A DNA stretch of 64,000 nt, taken from positions 496,001 to 560,000 of the forward strand of contig NZ_CP065997.1 in assembly GCF_016127315.1 (NCBI RefSeq). The letters are read 5' to 3'. The notes below the pieces were generated by a model. The model did not search any database and had not been told where the DNA came from. It saw only the letters and a program-made list of their open reading frames with translations. Position numbers and translations under genes: made by a program. The DNA comes from Achromobacter deleyi. GTDB lineage: Bacteria; Pseudomonadota; Gammaproteobacteria; Burkholderiales; Burkholderiaceae_B. Positions 41,729 to 51,941 of this stretch are shown piece after piece (position 1 is the stretch's first letter; the number at the start of each line of letters is the position of its first letter).

Positions 41729-43906
41729 ATGACGACGAACATCCGCCCCCTGCTGGTCGAGCTGCTGACCGAAGAACTCCCGCCCAAGGCCCTGCAGAAG
41801 CTGGGCCAGGCTTTCGCCGAGGGCGTGCGCGCCACGCTGGCGCGCCACGGCCTGCTGGCCGACGGCTGCGCCGTCGAGCCCTACGCCACGCCGCGCCGCC
41901 TGGCGGTGCGCCTGTCGGCCGTGCTGGCCCAGGCGCCCGACCAGGCCTACGCCGAAAAGCTGATGCCCGTGAAGATCGGGCTGACCGAAGACGGCAAGGC
42001 CACCCCGGCGCTGCAGAAGAAGCTGACCGCCAAGGGCCTCGAAAACATCGACCTGGCCACCCTGGAACGTGAATCCGACGGCAAGCAGGATTACCTGGTC
42101 GCCCGCGGCACCGCGCCGGGCGCGGCGCTGGCCGCCGGCCTGCAGGAAGGCATCGACGCGGCCATCGACGGCCTGCCGATTCCCAAGGTCATGCGCTACC
42201 AGCTGGCCGACGGCGAAACCACCGTCAAGTTCGTGCGCCCGGCGCACGGCCTGATCGCGCTGTTCGGCGCCGACGTCGTGCCCGTGGCCGCCCTCGGCCT
42301 GACCGCCGGCCGCGAGACGCTGGGTCACCGCTACATGAGCGACGGCGCCATCGCCATCGCCGATGCCGACGCCTACGCCGCCACCCTGGCCGAGAAGGGC
42401 CGCGTGGTGGCCTCGTTCGAAGGCCGCCGCGACGAGATCCAGCGCCAGCTGCTGGACCACGCCGGCCGCCTGTCGGCCACGCTGGGCGACGACCCCGAAG
42501 TGGCCGCCCTGCTCGATGAAGTCACCGCCCTGGTCGAACACCCCACCGTCTACGTGGGCGAGTTCGAGGAACAGTTCCTGCAAGTGCCGCAGGAATGCCT
42601 GATCCTGACCATGCGCCTGAACCAGAAATACTTCCCGCTGTTCGACCCGGCCAGCGGCCGCCTGACGCACCGCTTCCTGATCGTGAGCAACATGCACACG
42701 GACAACCCGGTGAACATCGTCGAAGGCAACCAGCGCGTGGTGCGCCCGCGCCTGGCCGACGCCCAGTTCTTCTTCGAAACCGACCGCAAGACGCCGCTGG
42801 CCGCGCGCGTCGAGCAACTGGGCTCGATCGTCTACCACAACAAGCTGGGCACCCAGCTCGAACGCGTCGAACGCGTGCGCGCCATCGCCCGCGATGTGGC
42901 CGGCAAGCTGGGCGGCGACGTCGCCGCCGCCGACCGCGCCGCGCTGCTGGCCAAGGCCGACCTCGGCTCGAACATGGTGGGCGAGTTCCCCGAGCTGCAA
43001 GGCATCATGGGCGCCTACTACGCCGCCGGCGACGGCGAGCCGGACAGCGTCGTGCAGGCGCTGCGCACCCAGTACCGCAACCGTTACGACACGCCGGTCT
43101 CGCAGGACGACCTGACCGCCGCCACGCTGTTCATCGCCGAACGCGCCGAGACCCTGGTCGGCATCTGGGCCATCGGCCTGGCGCCCACCGGCGAACGCGA
43201 CCCCTTCGGCCTGCGCCGCGCCGCGCTGGGCCTGATCAGCGCCTTCGAGCAGCTCCAGGCTGGCGGTTTCCTTTCGATCCGCTCTGGTGATCGCCTGGTG
43301 ATGACGGCCAACTCATCCGAGATCAAACAACAACTGACTCTTGATAGTCTCCTGGAGACCACCGCCGCTACGTTCCCTGCTGGCAAGATACCCGCGGATA
43401 CCGTGAGTGAGGTACGGGCCTTTATCTACGAACGCTATCGCAATCAACTCATTAACGAGTTCGACCGCAACGCAGTCGAGGCTGTCATGGCCTTGGTGCC
43501 CCCACTGCATCAGATCACAGCCCGAGTGCAAGCCGTGGCCGCATTTGCTCAGATTCCCGAAGCAGCTAGTCTCGCCGCCGCTAACAAGCGCATCGGCAAT
43601 CTACTCAAGAAAGCCGAAGGCAGCGTTGGCTCGGTGAATGCCGCGGCCCTGGTTGAACCCGCAGAAAAAGCCCTTCTGGCCGCCATCGTCGCCCTGAAGC
43701 CGAAGGCTCAGGAAGCGATCGACGCCGGCGACTTCGCCGCCAACCTGCGCACGCTGGCCCAGGCCCGCGAGCCGGTGGATGCCTTCTTCGCCGACATCAT
43801 GGTCATGGCCGAAGACCCGGCGGTGCGCGCCAACCGGCTGGCGCTGCTGGGCCAGCTGCACTCCCTGATGAACCAGGTCGCTGACATCTCCAGGCTGGCA
43901 CAGTGA
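41729..43906 (+). CDS. glyS: Glycine-tRNA ligase beta subunit
   Basis: A 725-residue beta subunit with tRNA-binding and HD-like domains. It has LLVELLTEELPPKALQKLG at the start, EHPTVYVGEFEEQFLQVPQE, LTMRLNQKYFPLFD, LGTQLERVERV, VGEFPELQGIMG, and a DALR-type anticodon-binding C-terminus. Within the gene, about 43258-43685 switches to less GC-biased codons, then returns (see findings), without breaking the reading frame. The stop overlaps the gmhB GTG start. Confidence 0.97.
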   Translation: MTTNIRPLLVELLTEELPPKALQKLGQAFAEGVRATLARHGLLADGCAVEPYATPRRLAVRLSAVLAQAPDQAYAEKLMPVKIGLTEDGKATPALQKKLTAKGLENIDLATLERESDGKQDYLVARGTAPGAALAAGLQEGIDAAIDGLPIPKVMRYQLADGETTVKFVRPAHGLIALFGADVVPVAALGLTAGRETLGHRYMSDGAIAIADADAYAATLAEKGRVVASFEGRRDEIQRQLLDHAGRLSATLGDDPEVAALLDEVTALVEHPTVYVGEFEEQFLQVPQECLILTMRLNQKYFPLFDPASGRLTHRFLIVSNMHTDNPVNIVEGNQRVVRPRLADAQFFFETDRKTPLAARVEQLGSIVYHNKLGTQLERVERVRAIARDVAGKLGGDVAAADRAALLAKADLGSNMVGEFPELQGIMGAYYAAGDGEPDSVVQALRTQYRNRYDTPVSQDDLTAATLFIAERAETLVGIWAIGLAPTGERDPFGLRRAALGLISAFEQLQAGGFLSIRSGDRLVMTANSSEIKQQLTLDSLLETTAATFPAGKIPADTVSEVRAFIYERYRNQLINEFDRNAVEAVMALVPPLHQITARVQAVAAFAQIPEAASLAAANKRIGNLLKKAEGSVGSVNAAALVEPAEKALLAAIVALKPKAQEAIDAGDFAANLRTLAQAREPVDAFFADIMVMAEDPAVRANRLALLGQLHSLMNQVADISRLAQ
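43258..43685 (+). other. Atypical codon-usage tract inside glyS
   Basis: About 430 bp with many codons (ttt, tct, gat, ctt, cga, agt) rare in flanking glyS, which reads almost only GC-ending codons. Ends are approximate. It is in frame and encodes plausible GlyS sequence, so homologous exchange with a related, lower-GC genome is the simplest explanation. Confidence 0.6.
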
Positions 43907-44442
43907 AACTCATCATCCTCGACCGCGACGGCGTCATCAACCAGGACAGCGACGCCTTCGTCAAAAGTCCCGACGAATGGATCGCCCTGCCCGGCAGCCT
44001 GCAGGCCATCGCCCGCCTGACCCAGGCGGACTGGACGGTGGTGGTCGCCACCAACCAGTCGGGCCTGGCCCGCGGCCTGTTCGACATGGACACGCTGACC
44101 GCCATCCACACCAAGATGCGGCGCGAGCTGGCCGCGGCCGGCGGCAGCGTCGACGCCGTCTTCATGTGCCCGCACGGCCCGGATGACGACTGCACCTGCC
44201 GCAAGCCGCGTCCCGGCCTGTTCGAGCAGATCGGCCATCGCTACGACGTCGACCTGGCCGGCGTGCCGGCCGTGGGCGACTCGCTGCGCGACCTGCAGGC
44301 CTCCGCCGCCGCCGGTTGCTCGCCCTGGCTGGTGCTGACCGGCAACGGCAAGAAGACGCTGGCCAAGGGCGGCCTGCCCGAGAACACGCGGGTCTGCGAC
44401 GACCTGTCGGCCGTGGCCGACGCCCTGCTGCAGGACAACTGA
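43903..44442 (+). CDS. gmhB: D-glycero-beta-D-manno-heptose 1,7-bisphosphate 7-phosphatase
   Basis: A 179-residue HAD phosphatase in ADP-heptose synthesis for LPS core. It has LDRDGVIN (motif I), ATNQSGLARG, a zinc-binding-like CPHGPDDDCTCRKPRPG segment characteristic of GmhB, and VGDSLRDLQA (motif IV). A GTG start overlaps the glyS stop by 4 nt (GTGA). It is followed by plsC with a 1-nt overlap. Confidence 0.93.
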   Translation: MKLIILDRDGVINQDSDAFVKSPDEWIALPGSLQAIARLTQADWTVVVATNQSGLARGLFDMDTLTAIHTKMRRELAAAGGSVDAVFMCPHGPDDDCTCRKPRPGLFEQIGHRYDVDLAGVPAVGDSLRDLQASAAAGCSPWLVLTGNGKKTLAKGGLPENTRVCDDLSAVADALLQDN

Positions 44443-45170
44443 TGGCCCGGCTGCGCTCATTCCTGTACTTCCTGTTCCTGGCCATCACGGTCATCCCCTA
44501 CGCCTTCGCCTGCGTGCTGTGGGCGCCGCTGCCGCTGCACCTGCGCTACAAGCTCACGGTGGGCTGGCCGCGCCTGGCCATCTGGGGCGCCAAGGTGTTC
44601 TGCGGCATCCGCTGGCAGGTCAAGGGCTGGGAGAACCTGCCCGACGGTCCGGCGGTGCTGCTGTCCAAGCACCAGTCGGCCTGGGAGACCCTGTTCTTCC
44701 CGGCCTACATGCCGCGCGAAGTGTGCTTCGTCTACAAGAAGGAACTGCACATGGTGCCGTTCTTCGGCTGGGGCCTGGCGCTGCTGCGCATGATCGCCAT
44801 CGACCGCGCCAAGGGCCGCGACGCCTTCGACCAGGTGGTCAAGCAGGGACAGGTCCGGCTGGACGAAGGCCGCTGGCCGCTGCTGTTCCCGGAAGGCACC
44901 CGCGTGCCGCCGGGCAAGACCGCGCGCTTCAAGATGGGCGGCGCGCTGCTGGCCTCGCGCACCGGCGCGGTGGTCATCCCGGTGGCGCACAACGCCGGCG
45001 AATGCTGGCGCCGCAACGCCTTCGTCAAATATCCGGGCATGATTACGCTGTCCATCGGTCCCGCGATAGAATCGAAGGGAATCTCCCCCGAAGAACTGAA
45101 CCAGAAAGTGCAGGACTGGATCGAAGGGGAAATGCGGCGTCTCAATCCAGAAAGGTATGCCCAGCACTGA
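44442..45170 (+). CDS. plsC: 1-acyl-sn-glycerol-3-phosphate acyltransferase (PlsC family)
   Basis: A 242-residue membrane-associated acyltransferase of phospholipid synthesis with an N-terminal hydrophobic segment (residues 6-25). The catalytic box reads KHQSAWETL: His followed after four residues by Glu instead of the usual Asp. FPEGTR and the PVAHNAG segment are retained. The HX4E variant appears in some PlsC-like groups. It is cotranscribed with glyQS and gmhB. Confidence 0.87.
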   Translation: MARLRSFLYFLFLAITVIPYAFACVLWAPLPLHLRYKLTVGWPRLAIWGAKVFCGIRWQVKGWENLPDGPAVLLSKHQSAWETLFFPAYMPREVCFVYKKELHMVPFFGWGLALLRMIAIDRAKGRDAFDQVVKQGQVRLDEGRWPLLFPEGTRVPPGKTARFKMGGALLASRTGAVVIPVAHNAGECWRRNAFVKYPGMITLSIGPAIESKGISPEELNQKVQDWIEGEMRRLNPERYAQH

Positions 45171-46140
45171 CCAGCTCGAACTCCTGTTCGACGTGCAAGA
45201 CGCCGACGCGTCTCCAGACGCGTCGCCTTTGAGCGCGTCTCCCGCGCCACGCAAGGCGCCGGTGGCCACGCCGCCCGCGCCGCTGTTCCCTCCCCCTGCT
45301 TCCTCCGCGCCCAAGCCGGCCGGCGAGCCGTTGCTGACGCTGTCGCCCAACGCCGCGGCGCGCGTGCCCACCCCCTGCCCCGATCCGCTGCCGCCCGGCG
45401 CGCGCTGGCGCGAGGTGGACACCGATCCGCAGCCCATCGGCTTCGTGCTGCTGCGCTCGCGCCGCCGCAGCATCGGCTTCGTCATCACCGACGACGGCCT
45501 GCGCGTCACGGCGCCCAACTGGGTCACCCTGGCGCAGATCGACGACGCGGTGCGCGAGAAGGCCCGCTGGATCGTCGCCAAGCTGCGCGAATGGCATACC
45601 CGCAAGCAGCAGCTGGCCATGGCGCACACGCGCTGGCAGGCCGGCGGCGAACTCCCCTACCTGGGCAAGCGCATCGTGCTGGGCGTGGGTGGCGACAGCC
45701 GCCAGACCCGCCTGTCCGGCGATGCGGAAGCCCCGGCCGACGGCGACACGCTGTGGCTGGCCCTGCCGGCCGACGCCGACCAGGGCCGCATCCGCGACGC
45801 CGCCCAGGCCTGGCTGCAGCAGCGCGCCGGCGCCTGGTTCGGCGCCCGGCTGGCGCACTTCCTGCAGATCAGCGGCCTGAAGATCCGCCGCTGGCGCCTG
45901 TCGTCCGCGGCCACGCGCTGGGGCTCGTGCACCAGCGACGGCAACATCATGCTGAACTGGCGCCTGATCCATTTCGCGCCGGCCATCATCGACTATGTCA
46001 TCGCGCACGAACTGGCGCACTTGCGCGAAATGAACCACAGCCAGGATTTCTGGCGCGAAGTCGGCCAGATCCTGCCCGATTTCGAGGAAGCGAAGAACGT
46101 GCTGCGGCGCCACGACCCGGCCTCGCTTCCCCAATTCTAG
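45157..46140 (+). CDS. YgjP-like M48/DUF45 metallopeptidase
   Basis: A 327-residue protein with a low-complexity N-terminus (Pro/Ala-rich, residues 10-75) and the YgjP/DUF45 domain from about 85. It has RRRSIGFVITDDGLRVTAP near the domain start, WRLSSAATRWGSC, and the zinc motif HELAHLREMNHSQDFW near the end. It is probably a cytosolic zinc protease or peptidase-like enzyme of unknown substrate. It overlaps plsC by 14 nt and ends a five-gene run from glyQ. Confidence 0.85.
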   Translation: MPSTDQLELLFDVQDADASPDASPLSASPAPRKAPVATPPAPLFPPPASSAPKPAGEPLLTLSPNAAARVPTPCPDPLPPGARWREVDTDPQPIGFVLLRSRRRSIGFVITDDGLRVTAPNWVTLAQIDDAVREKARWIVAKLREWHTRKQQLAMAHTRWQAGGELPYLGKRIVLGVGGDSRQTRLSGDAEAPADGDTLWLALPADADQGRIRDAAQAWLQQRAGAWFGARLAHFLQISGLKIRRWRLSSAATRWGSCTSDGNIMLNWRLIHFAPAIIDYVIAHELAHLREMNHSQDFWREVGQILPDFEEAKNVLRRHDPASLPQF

Positions 46141-46192
46141 GGTCGGTGCGAGACGCCCCCGCCCCGCAACCGGCCCCCCACGGAGACATCCC

Positions 46193-47335
46193 ATGCTTCT
46201 GCTGATTCCCGGCCCGGTCACGACCGATGCGCGGGTGAAGGCCGCCATGGCGCAGGACTATGCGCCCTGGGACAACGAATTCCGCGCGCTGTACCGCCAG
46301 GTCTGCGACGGCGTGCTGCGCGTGGCCCAGGCCGACGCGCACGAGCACGTAGCGCTGGCGCTGCCGGGCTGCGGCCACTTCGCGGTGGAAGCCGCGATCC
46401 GCACCCTGGTGCCGGCCGGCGGCCGCCTGCTGGTGCCGTCCACCGGCGCCTACGCGGGCCGCCTGCAGAAGCTGGCCGCCGAGGCCGGCCGCGTCGCCGT
46501 GCCGCTGTACGTGGGCGTGCGCGACCGCGTCGATCCCCAGGCCGTGGCGCAGGCGTTGGAACAGGATCCGAGCCTGACGCACGTGGCGCTGGTCTACAGC
46601 GAGACCGGCAGCGGCATCTGCCACGACGTGCCGGAACTGGCCCGCATCGCCCACGCGCTGGGCCGCCGCGTCATCGTCGACGCGGTCTCGGCCTTCGGCG
46701 CGCTGCCGCTCGACATGCGCGCCCTGCCGGCCGTGGACGCCGTGGTGCTGACCGCCAACAAATGCCTGGAAGGCCTGCCCGGCGCCGCCTTCGTGGTGGG
46801 CCGCCGCGACAGCCTGGATGCCGCGCGCGGCAACGCCGGCAGCTGGTCGCTGGACCTGGCCGACATCTACCAGCACACCCTGGCGCCCAACGCCGGCCCG
46901 CGCTTCACCCCGCCCGCGCCGACGCTGGCGGCGCTGGCCGTAGCGCTGGAGCTGTATCATCAGGAAGGCCGCGAGGCCCGACTGGCGCGCTACACCGCCA
47001 ACATGCGCACCCTCTACGACGGCGTAGCCGGCCTGGGGCTCAGCCCCTACCTGCCGCCCGCGCTGCAAGGCCCGATCGTCGTCAACGTGCACGCGCCCGA
47101 CGCGCCGACCTGGAACCTGCAGCTGTTCGTGGACGCGCTCAAGCAGCGTGGCTTCGTGCTCAGCAATTTCACCAACACCGAACTGCCCACTTTCCGGGTC
47201 GGTTGCATCGGCGCCTTCGGGCCCGACCAGATGCGGCTTGCGGTCGACGCCATGGGCGGCGCGCTGCAAGACCTCGGCATAACGCGGGAATCCGCCGGAC
47301 ACGTCCACGGCTTCCCCCCACCTCTCATCGCTTAA
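46193..47335 (+). CDS. 2-aminoethylphosphonate-pyruvate transaminase-like (PhnW family)
   Basis: A 380-residue class V PLP aminotransferase. It shows LIPGPVTTD at the start, [26 protein letters not shown] and [16 protein letters not shown], where the Lys binds PLP. These match the PhnW pattern (SETTTG, VDAMSSFGGIP, ANKC-x2-G-PG-AFV) better than serine-glyoxylate aminotransferases. No phnX phosphonatase or phosphonate transporter is near, so the phosphonate role is unproven. It starts 53 nt after the metallopeptidase. Confidence 0.8.
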   Translation: MLLLIPGPVTTDARVKAAMAQDYAPWDNEFRALYRQVCDGVLRVAQADAHEHVALALPGCGHFAVEAAIRTLVPAGGRLLVPSTGAYAGRLQKLAAEAGRVAVPLYVGVRDRVDPQAVAQALEQDPSLTHVALVYSETGSGICHDVPELARIAHALGRRVIVDAVSAFGALPLDMRALPAVDAVVLTANKCLEGLPGAAFVVGRRDSLDAARGNAGSWSLDLADIYQHTLAPNAGPRFTPPAPTLAALAVALELYHQEGREARLARYTANMRTLYDGVAGLGLSPYLPPALQGPIVVNVHAPDAPTWNLQLFVDALKQRGFVLSNFTNTELPTFRVGCIGAFGPDQMRLAVDAMGGALQDLGITRESAGHVHGFPPPLIA

Positions 47336-47346
47336 GGAATTCCACC

Positions 47347-47742
47347 ATGCGTATGCTCCACACCATGCTGCGAGTCGGCAACCTCGACAAGTCCATCGAC
47401 TTCTACACCAACGTGCTCGGCATGCGCGTCCTGCGCCGCAACGACTACCCCGACGGCAAGTTCACGCTGGCGTTCGTCGGCTACCAGGATGAGTCCGAAG
47501 GCGCCGTGATCGAGCTGACCCACAACTGGGACACCGACAAGTACGACCTGGGCACCGGCTACGGCCACATCGCGCTGGAAGTCGACAACGCCTACGAAGC
47601 CTGTGACAAGGTCAAGGAACGCGGCGGCAAGGTCACCCGCGAGGCCGGCCCGATGAAGCACGGCACCACCGTGATCGCCTTCGTCGAGGACCCGGACGGC
47701 TACAAGATCGAGTTCATCCAGAAAAAAGGACGAGTGGACTGA
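47347..47742 (+). CDS. gloA: Lactoylglutathione lyase (glyoxalase I)
   Basis: A 131-residue metal-dependent enzyme of methylglyoxal detoxification. It starts [20 protein letters not shown] and has [24 protein letters not shown] and the C-terminal [10 protein letters not shown], with the metal-binding His/Glu set. It lies 11 nt after the PhnW-like gene and 18 nt before def, so probably in one transcript. Confidence 0.97.
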   Translation: MRMLHTMLRVGNLDKSIDFYTNVLGMRVLRRNDYPDGKFTLAFVGYQDESEGAVIELTHNWDTDKYDLGTGYGHIALEVDNAYEACDKVKERGGKVTREAGPMKHGTTVIAFVEDPDGYKIEFIQKKGRVD

Positions 47743-47760
47743 ACCCCACCCGCCATCGCC

Positions 47761-48294
47761 ATGATCCACTCCATCCTCAAAATGGGCGATCCCCGGCTGC
47801 TGCGCGTCGCGCCGCCGGTCGAGCGCTTCGATACCCCCGAACTGCACGCCCTGATCGAAGACATGTTCGAGACCATGGCGGCGGCGCAAGGGGTGGGCCT
47901 GGCCGCGCCGCAGATCGGCGTGGACCTGCAACTGGTCATCTTCGGCTTCGACCGCAACGAGCGCTATCCCGACGCGCCGGCGGTGCCGCAGACGATCCTG
48001 TGCAATCCGGTCATCACGCCGCTGTCCGACGAAATGGAAGACGGTTGGGAAGGCTGCCTGTCGGTGCCGGGGCTGCGCGGCCTGGTGCCGCGCTACCGCC
48101 GCATCCGCTACCAGGGCAAGGATCCGTACGGCCGTGACATCGACCGCGAGGCCGAGGGCTTCCACGCCCGCGTAGTGCAGCACGAATGCGACCACCTGAT
48201 CGGCCGGCTCTATCCTTCCCGGATCCAGGACTTCTCGAAGTTCGGCTTCACCGAAATCCTGTTCCCGGGCATGGATCCGAATCAGGACGACTGA
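47761..48294 (+). CDS. def: Peptide deformylase
   Basis: A 177-residue metalloenzyme removing the N-formyl group from new proteins. Motifs [18 protein letters not shown] and QHECDHLIG are all present (metal Cys and two His, catalytic Glu). Its 3' end overlaps the convergent fadE-type gene by 13 nt. A second def is often present elsewhere in these genomes near fmt; this copy is linked to gloA instead. Confidence 0.95.
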   Translation: MIHSILKMGDPRLLRVAPPVERFDTPELHALIEDMFETMAAAQGVGLAAPQIGVDLQLVIFGFDRNERYPDAPAVPQTILCNPVITPLSDEMEDGWEGCLSVPGLRGLVPRYRRIRYQGKDPYGRDIDREAEGFHARVVQHECDHLIGRLYPSRIQDFSKFGFTEILFPGMDPNQDD

Positions 48295-50558
48295 TCGTCC
48301 CGCGCCGCGGGAGCCGGGTCCACGCCCGCCTCGCGCGGCGCCAGTTCCTCCGGCGCGAAATCATCCACCTGCAACACCCGCGACACAATCGCCTCGGCCT
48401 CTTCCAGCTGCGCCGCCTGTGTCGCCGTGATCGCGCCGTGCCGGTGCGCCTCGCGCCAATCGCGCACGCCCGACTGGCGCAGCCGGTCGCGGATCGGCTG
48501 CACCGCATCCACCAGGGCAAACGCGCGGGTCAGCAGCGCCAGCGGATCGGCGTCGCCCTGGCCGCCGCCGCCGGACACGCGCTGCAGGTCGGCCGCCAGC
48601 CGCACATGGGTCGGCGACGGCTTGAGCAGCAGTTCCGCGCATTCGCGGCTGAGCGCATCGCCCGGCCCCTTGGCCAGCCGCAACGGCAGGATGGCCGCGC
48701 GCAGCGCCCAGGCCAGCGGCCGGCCCGGCAGGTTCGACAGCACCTGGTCCAGGCGCTTCTCGATCTCGGCATAGCCCTGTTCCATGCACCAGCGCACCAG
48801 CGGCAGGTCGTCGTGCTTGCGCCCGTCGTCCTCCCAGCGCTTGAGCACGGCCGACAGCAAGTAAAGCTCGGCCAGGATGTCGCCCAGCCGCGCCGAGATC
48901 ATCTCGCGGCGCTTGAGGCCGCCGCCCAGCCGTGCCAGTGTGGCGTCGGCCAGCAGCGCGAAGCCGGCCGCGTAGCGGCCCAGCCGACGGTAATGCCCGG
49001 CGGTGGGGCCGGACACCGGCGACGGCGCCAGCACGCCGCCGGTCCAGGCGCGGCCGACGGCGCGCAGCGTGTTCATGCCGGTGTGGCGCAGGTGGCGCCA
49101 GAACACGTCATGGAACACTTCCATGCCGCGCTCTTCGTCGGGATTGCCCAGCGCCAGGATCTCCGGCATCAGGTAGGGATGGGCGCGGATCGCGCCCTGG
49201 CCGAAGATGATCAGGTTGCGCGTCAGGATGTTGGCGCCCTCGACCGTGATGGCGATGGGCACCGCCCGGTACAACGCGCCCAGGTAGTTGCTGGGGCCGT
49301 CGATCACCGCGCGGCCGGCATGCACGTCCATGGCGTCGTTGACCGACACCCGCATGCGCTCGGTGGCGTGGTACTTCATGATGCCGGACACCACCGCCGG
49401 CTTCACGCCCTGGTTCAGCGCCGCGCAGGTCAGGCGCCGGGCCGCTTCCACCAGGTAGGCATTGCCCGCCAGGCTGGCGAGCTTTTCCTGCACGCCCTCG
49501 AACTTGCCGACGGGGATGCCGAACTGCTCGCGCACCCGGGCGTACATGCCGGTGGCGTGCGCGCTCATCACGCACGCCGCGGCCGACAGCGACGGCAATG
49601 AAATGCCGCGCCCCGCCGCCAGCGCGCTCATCAGCATCTGCCAGCCATGGCCGGCGCGCTCGACCCCGCCGATCAGCGCGTCCAGCGGCACGAACACGTC
49701 GCGGCCGCGGTTGGGCCCGTTCTGGAACACCTGCATCGCCGGCAGGTGGCGGCGGCCGATCTCGACGCCCGGCGCGTCGGTCGGCACCAGCGCCACCGAG
49801 ATGCCGATGTCGCGCGCCTCGCCCAGGATGCCGTCGGGGTCCGACATCTTGAACGCCAGCCCCAGCACCGTGGCCACCGGCCCCAGCGTGATGTAGCGCT
49901 TGTGCCAGTTCAGGCGCACGCCGATCAGTTCGCGGCCGTCCACCACCTGACGGCAGACCACGCCGGTATCGACCATGGAGGCGGCGTCGGAGCCGGCCTC
50001 GGGGCTGGTCAGGCCGAAGCACGGCACCTCGCGGCCGTCGGCCAGGCGCGGCAGCCAGTAATCGCGCTGGGCCTGCGTGCCGAACTGCATCAGCAGCTCG
50101 CCCGGCCCGAGCGAGTTGGGCACCATGACCGTGACGCCGGCGGTGATCGAATAGGCGGAGATGCGCCGCACCACCTCGGAATGCGCGTAGGGCGAGAAAC
50201 CCAGGCCGCCGTGGCGCTTGGGAATGATCATGCCGAAGAAGCGCTGCGTCTTCAGGAAGGTCCAGACCTCTGGCGGCAGGTCGCGCCGGTGCCAGGTGAT
50301 GTCCCATTCATCCAGCATGGCGCACAGCTGCGCCACCGGGCCGTCGATGAAGCGTTGCTCGTCCGGCGTCAGGGCGGCGGCGGGTACATCCAGCAGCTTG
50401 CGCCAGTCGGGATTGCCGGTGAACAGGTCGGCTTCCCACCAGGTGTCGCCGGCCTCGATGGCCTCGCGTTCGGTGGCAGAGAGCGGAGGCATCGCGTTGC
50501 GCGCCCAACGGTACGCGGGTTCGGAGATGCGGCGCCGGCGCCATGCGTTGAAATCCAT
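48282..50558 (-). CDS. fadE: Acyl-CoA dehydrogenase FadE type (with DUF1974)
   Basis: A 758-residue FadE-like dehydrogenase of fatty-acid beta-oxidation. N-terminal [19 protein letters not shown], then [40 protein letters not shown] and [20 protein letters not shown]. The C-terminal DUF1974 region follows. It lacks the roughly 50-residue membrane segments found at the N-terminus of E. coli FadE. AGAGGGA precedes the ATG complementary to 50556-50558. The stop overlaps def by 13 nt. Confidence 0.9.
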   Translation of the reverse strand: MDFNAWRRRRISEPAYRWARNAMPPLSATEREAIEAGDTWWEADLFTGNPDWRKLLDVPAAALTPDEQRFIDGPVAQLCAMLDEWDITWHRRDLPPEVWTFLKTQRFFGMIIPKRHGGLGFSPYAHSEVVRRISAYSITAGVTVMVPNSLGPGELLMQFGTQAQRDYWLPRLADGREVPCFGLTSPEAGSDAASMVDTGVVCRQVVDGRELIGVRLNWHKRYITLGPVATVLGLAFKMSDPDGILGEARDIGISVALVPTDAPGVEIGRRHLPAMQVFQNGPNRGRDVFVPLDALIGGVERAGHGWQMLMSALAAGRGISLPSLSAAACVMSAHATGMYARVREQFGIPVGKFEGVQEKLASLAGNAYLVEAARRLTCAALNQGVKPAVVSGIMKYHATERMRVSVNDAMDVHAGRAVIDGPSNYLGALYRAVPIAITVEGANILTRNLIIFGQGAIRAHPYLMPEILALGNPDEERGMEVFHDVFWRHLRHTGMNTLRAVGRAWTGGVLAPSPVSGPTAGHYRRLGRYAAGFALLADATLARLGGGLKRREMISARLGDILAELYLLSAVLKRWEDDGRKHDDLPLVRWCMEQGYAEIEKRLDQVLSNLPGRPLAWALRAAILPLRLAKGPGDALSRECAELLLKPSPTHVRLAADLQRVSGGGGQGDADPLALLTRAFALVDAVQPIRDRLRQSGVRDWREAHRHGAITATQAAQLEEAEAIVSRVLQVDDFAPEELAPREAGVDPAPAARDDQSS

Positions 50559-50706
50559 GAGATCCCTCTCGTTCGATGCCACTGGGCATATCAGGGCAAA
50601 GTACCAGAATTGGGCCCTCCGGGCCAAACCCCAGCGGTCCGACTCTGCGACAATGGGCCTCCCCCGCGCTGGTGCGCAATCCAATCGCTATCCGGGCACA
50701 CACCGC

Positions 50707-51936
50707 ATGCTGAACAAACTCTGGCTGGGCTTCTTCCTGACTGCCGCCGCGGCCGCGCTGTACCGCTGGCTGGCCATCGGCGACCCGGACGTGTTCCGCG
50801 CCATGGTCGCCAGCCTGTTCGACATGGCGCGGGTGTCGGTCGAGGTGATGGTGCTGCTGTTCGGCACGCTGACGCTGTGGCTGGGGTTCCTGCGCATCGC
50901 CGAGGGCGCCGGGCTGGTGGAACGGCTGGCGCGGCTGCTGGGGCCGCTGTTCGCGCGCCTGATGCCCGAGGTGCCGCGCAACCACCCCGCGATCGGCTTG
51001 ATCACGCTCAACTTCGCCGCCAACGGTTTGGGCCTGGACAATGCCGCCACGCCCATCGGCCTGCGCGCCATGCGCGAACTGCAATCGCTCAATCCCAGGC
51101 CCGACACCGCCAGCAACGCCCAGATCCTGTTCCTGGTGCTCAACGCCTCGTCGCTGACGCTGCTGCCGGTGACGCTGTTCATGTTCCGCGCCCAGCAGGG
51201 CGCGCCCGACCCCACCCTGGTGTTCCTGCCGATCCTGCTGGCCACCAGCGCGTCGACGCTGGCCGGCTTCCTGGCGGTGGCGGCGTGCCAGCGCCTGCGC
51301 CTGGTCGACCCCGTCGTGATGCTGTGGCTGGGCGGCGCGGCGCTGCTGCTGGGCGGCTTCATGGCGCTGCTGGCCAGCATGTCGGCCAGCGCCATCGCCG
51401 CGCTGTCGTCGCTGATGGGCAACCTGGCGCTGTTCGGCATCCTGCTGGCCTTCCTCATCGTCGGCGCCTGGAAGAAAGTGCCGGTCTACGAGGCCTTCAT
51501 CGAAGGCGCCAAGGAAGGCTTCGACATCGCCAAGAGCCTGCTGCCCTACCTGGTGGCGATGCTGTGCGCGGTCGGGGTGCTGCGGGCCTCGGGCGCGCTC
51601 GACTTCCTGCTGGACGGCATCCGCTGGCTGGCCGCGACCGCCGGCTGGGACACGCGTTTCGTCGACGCGCTGCCGACCGCCCTGGTCAAGCCGTTCTCAG
51701 GCAGCGCGGCGCGCGCCATGATGCTGGAAACCATGACGCATTTCGGCGTGGACAGCTTCCCCGCGCTGCTGGCGGCGGTGGTGCAGGGCAGCACCGAAAC
51801 CACCTTCTATGTGCTGGCGGTGTATTTCGGCTCGGTCGGCATCCTGCGCGCGCGCCATGCGGTGGGTTGCGCGCTGGTCGCCGACCTGGCCGGCGTGCTG
51901 GCGGCCATCGGCGTGTGCTACTGGTTCTTCGGCTAG
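50707..51936 (+). CDS. Nucleoside-recognition (Gate) membrane protein, fused SpmA-SpmB type
   Basis: A 409-residue polytopic protein. The N-terminal half resembles SpmA (LLFGTLTLWLGFLRIAEGAG, NFAANGLGLDNAATPIGL) and the C-terminal half SpmB (GAKEGFDIAKSLLPYLVAML, KPFSGSAARAMMLE, QGSTETTFYVLAVYFG). These Gate-domain proteins are known from spore maturation in Bacillus but are common in non-sporulating Proteobacteria, where their transport role is unclear. About eight to ten hydrophobic segments are predicted. It is divergent from fadE. Confidence 0.87.
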   Translation: MLNKLWLGFFLTAAAAALYRWLAIGDPDVFRAMVASLFDMARVSVEVMVLLFGTLTLWLGFLRIAEGAGLVERLARLLGPLFARLMPEVPRNHPAIGLITLNFAANGLGLDNAATPIGLRAMRELQSLNPRPDTASNAQILFLVLNASSLTLLPVTLFMFRAQQGAPDPTLVFLPILLATSASTLAGFLAVAACQRLRLVDPVVMLWLGGAALLLGGFMALLASMSASAIAALSSLMGNLALFGILLAFLIVGAWKKVPVYEAFIEGAKEGFDIAKSLLPYLVAMLCAVGVLRASGALDFLLDGIRWLAATAGWDTRFVDALPTALVKPFSGSAARAMMLETMTHFGVDSFPALLAAVVQGSTETTFYVLAVYFGSVGILRARHAVGCALVADLAGVLAAIGVCYWFFG

Positions 51937-51941
51937 GGCCT

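Noticed and set aside
50707..51936. Evidence of sporulation
   Set aside because: Spm-like Gate proteins are widespread in non-spore-forming Proteobacteria; no other spore genes are present.
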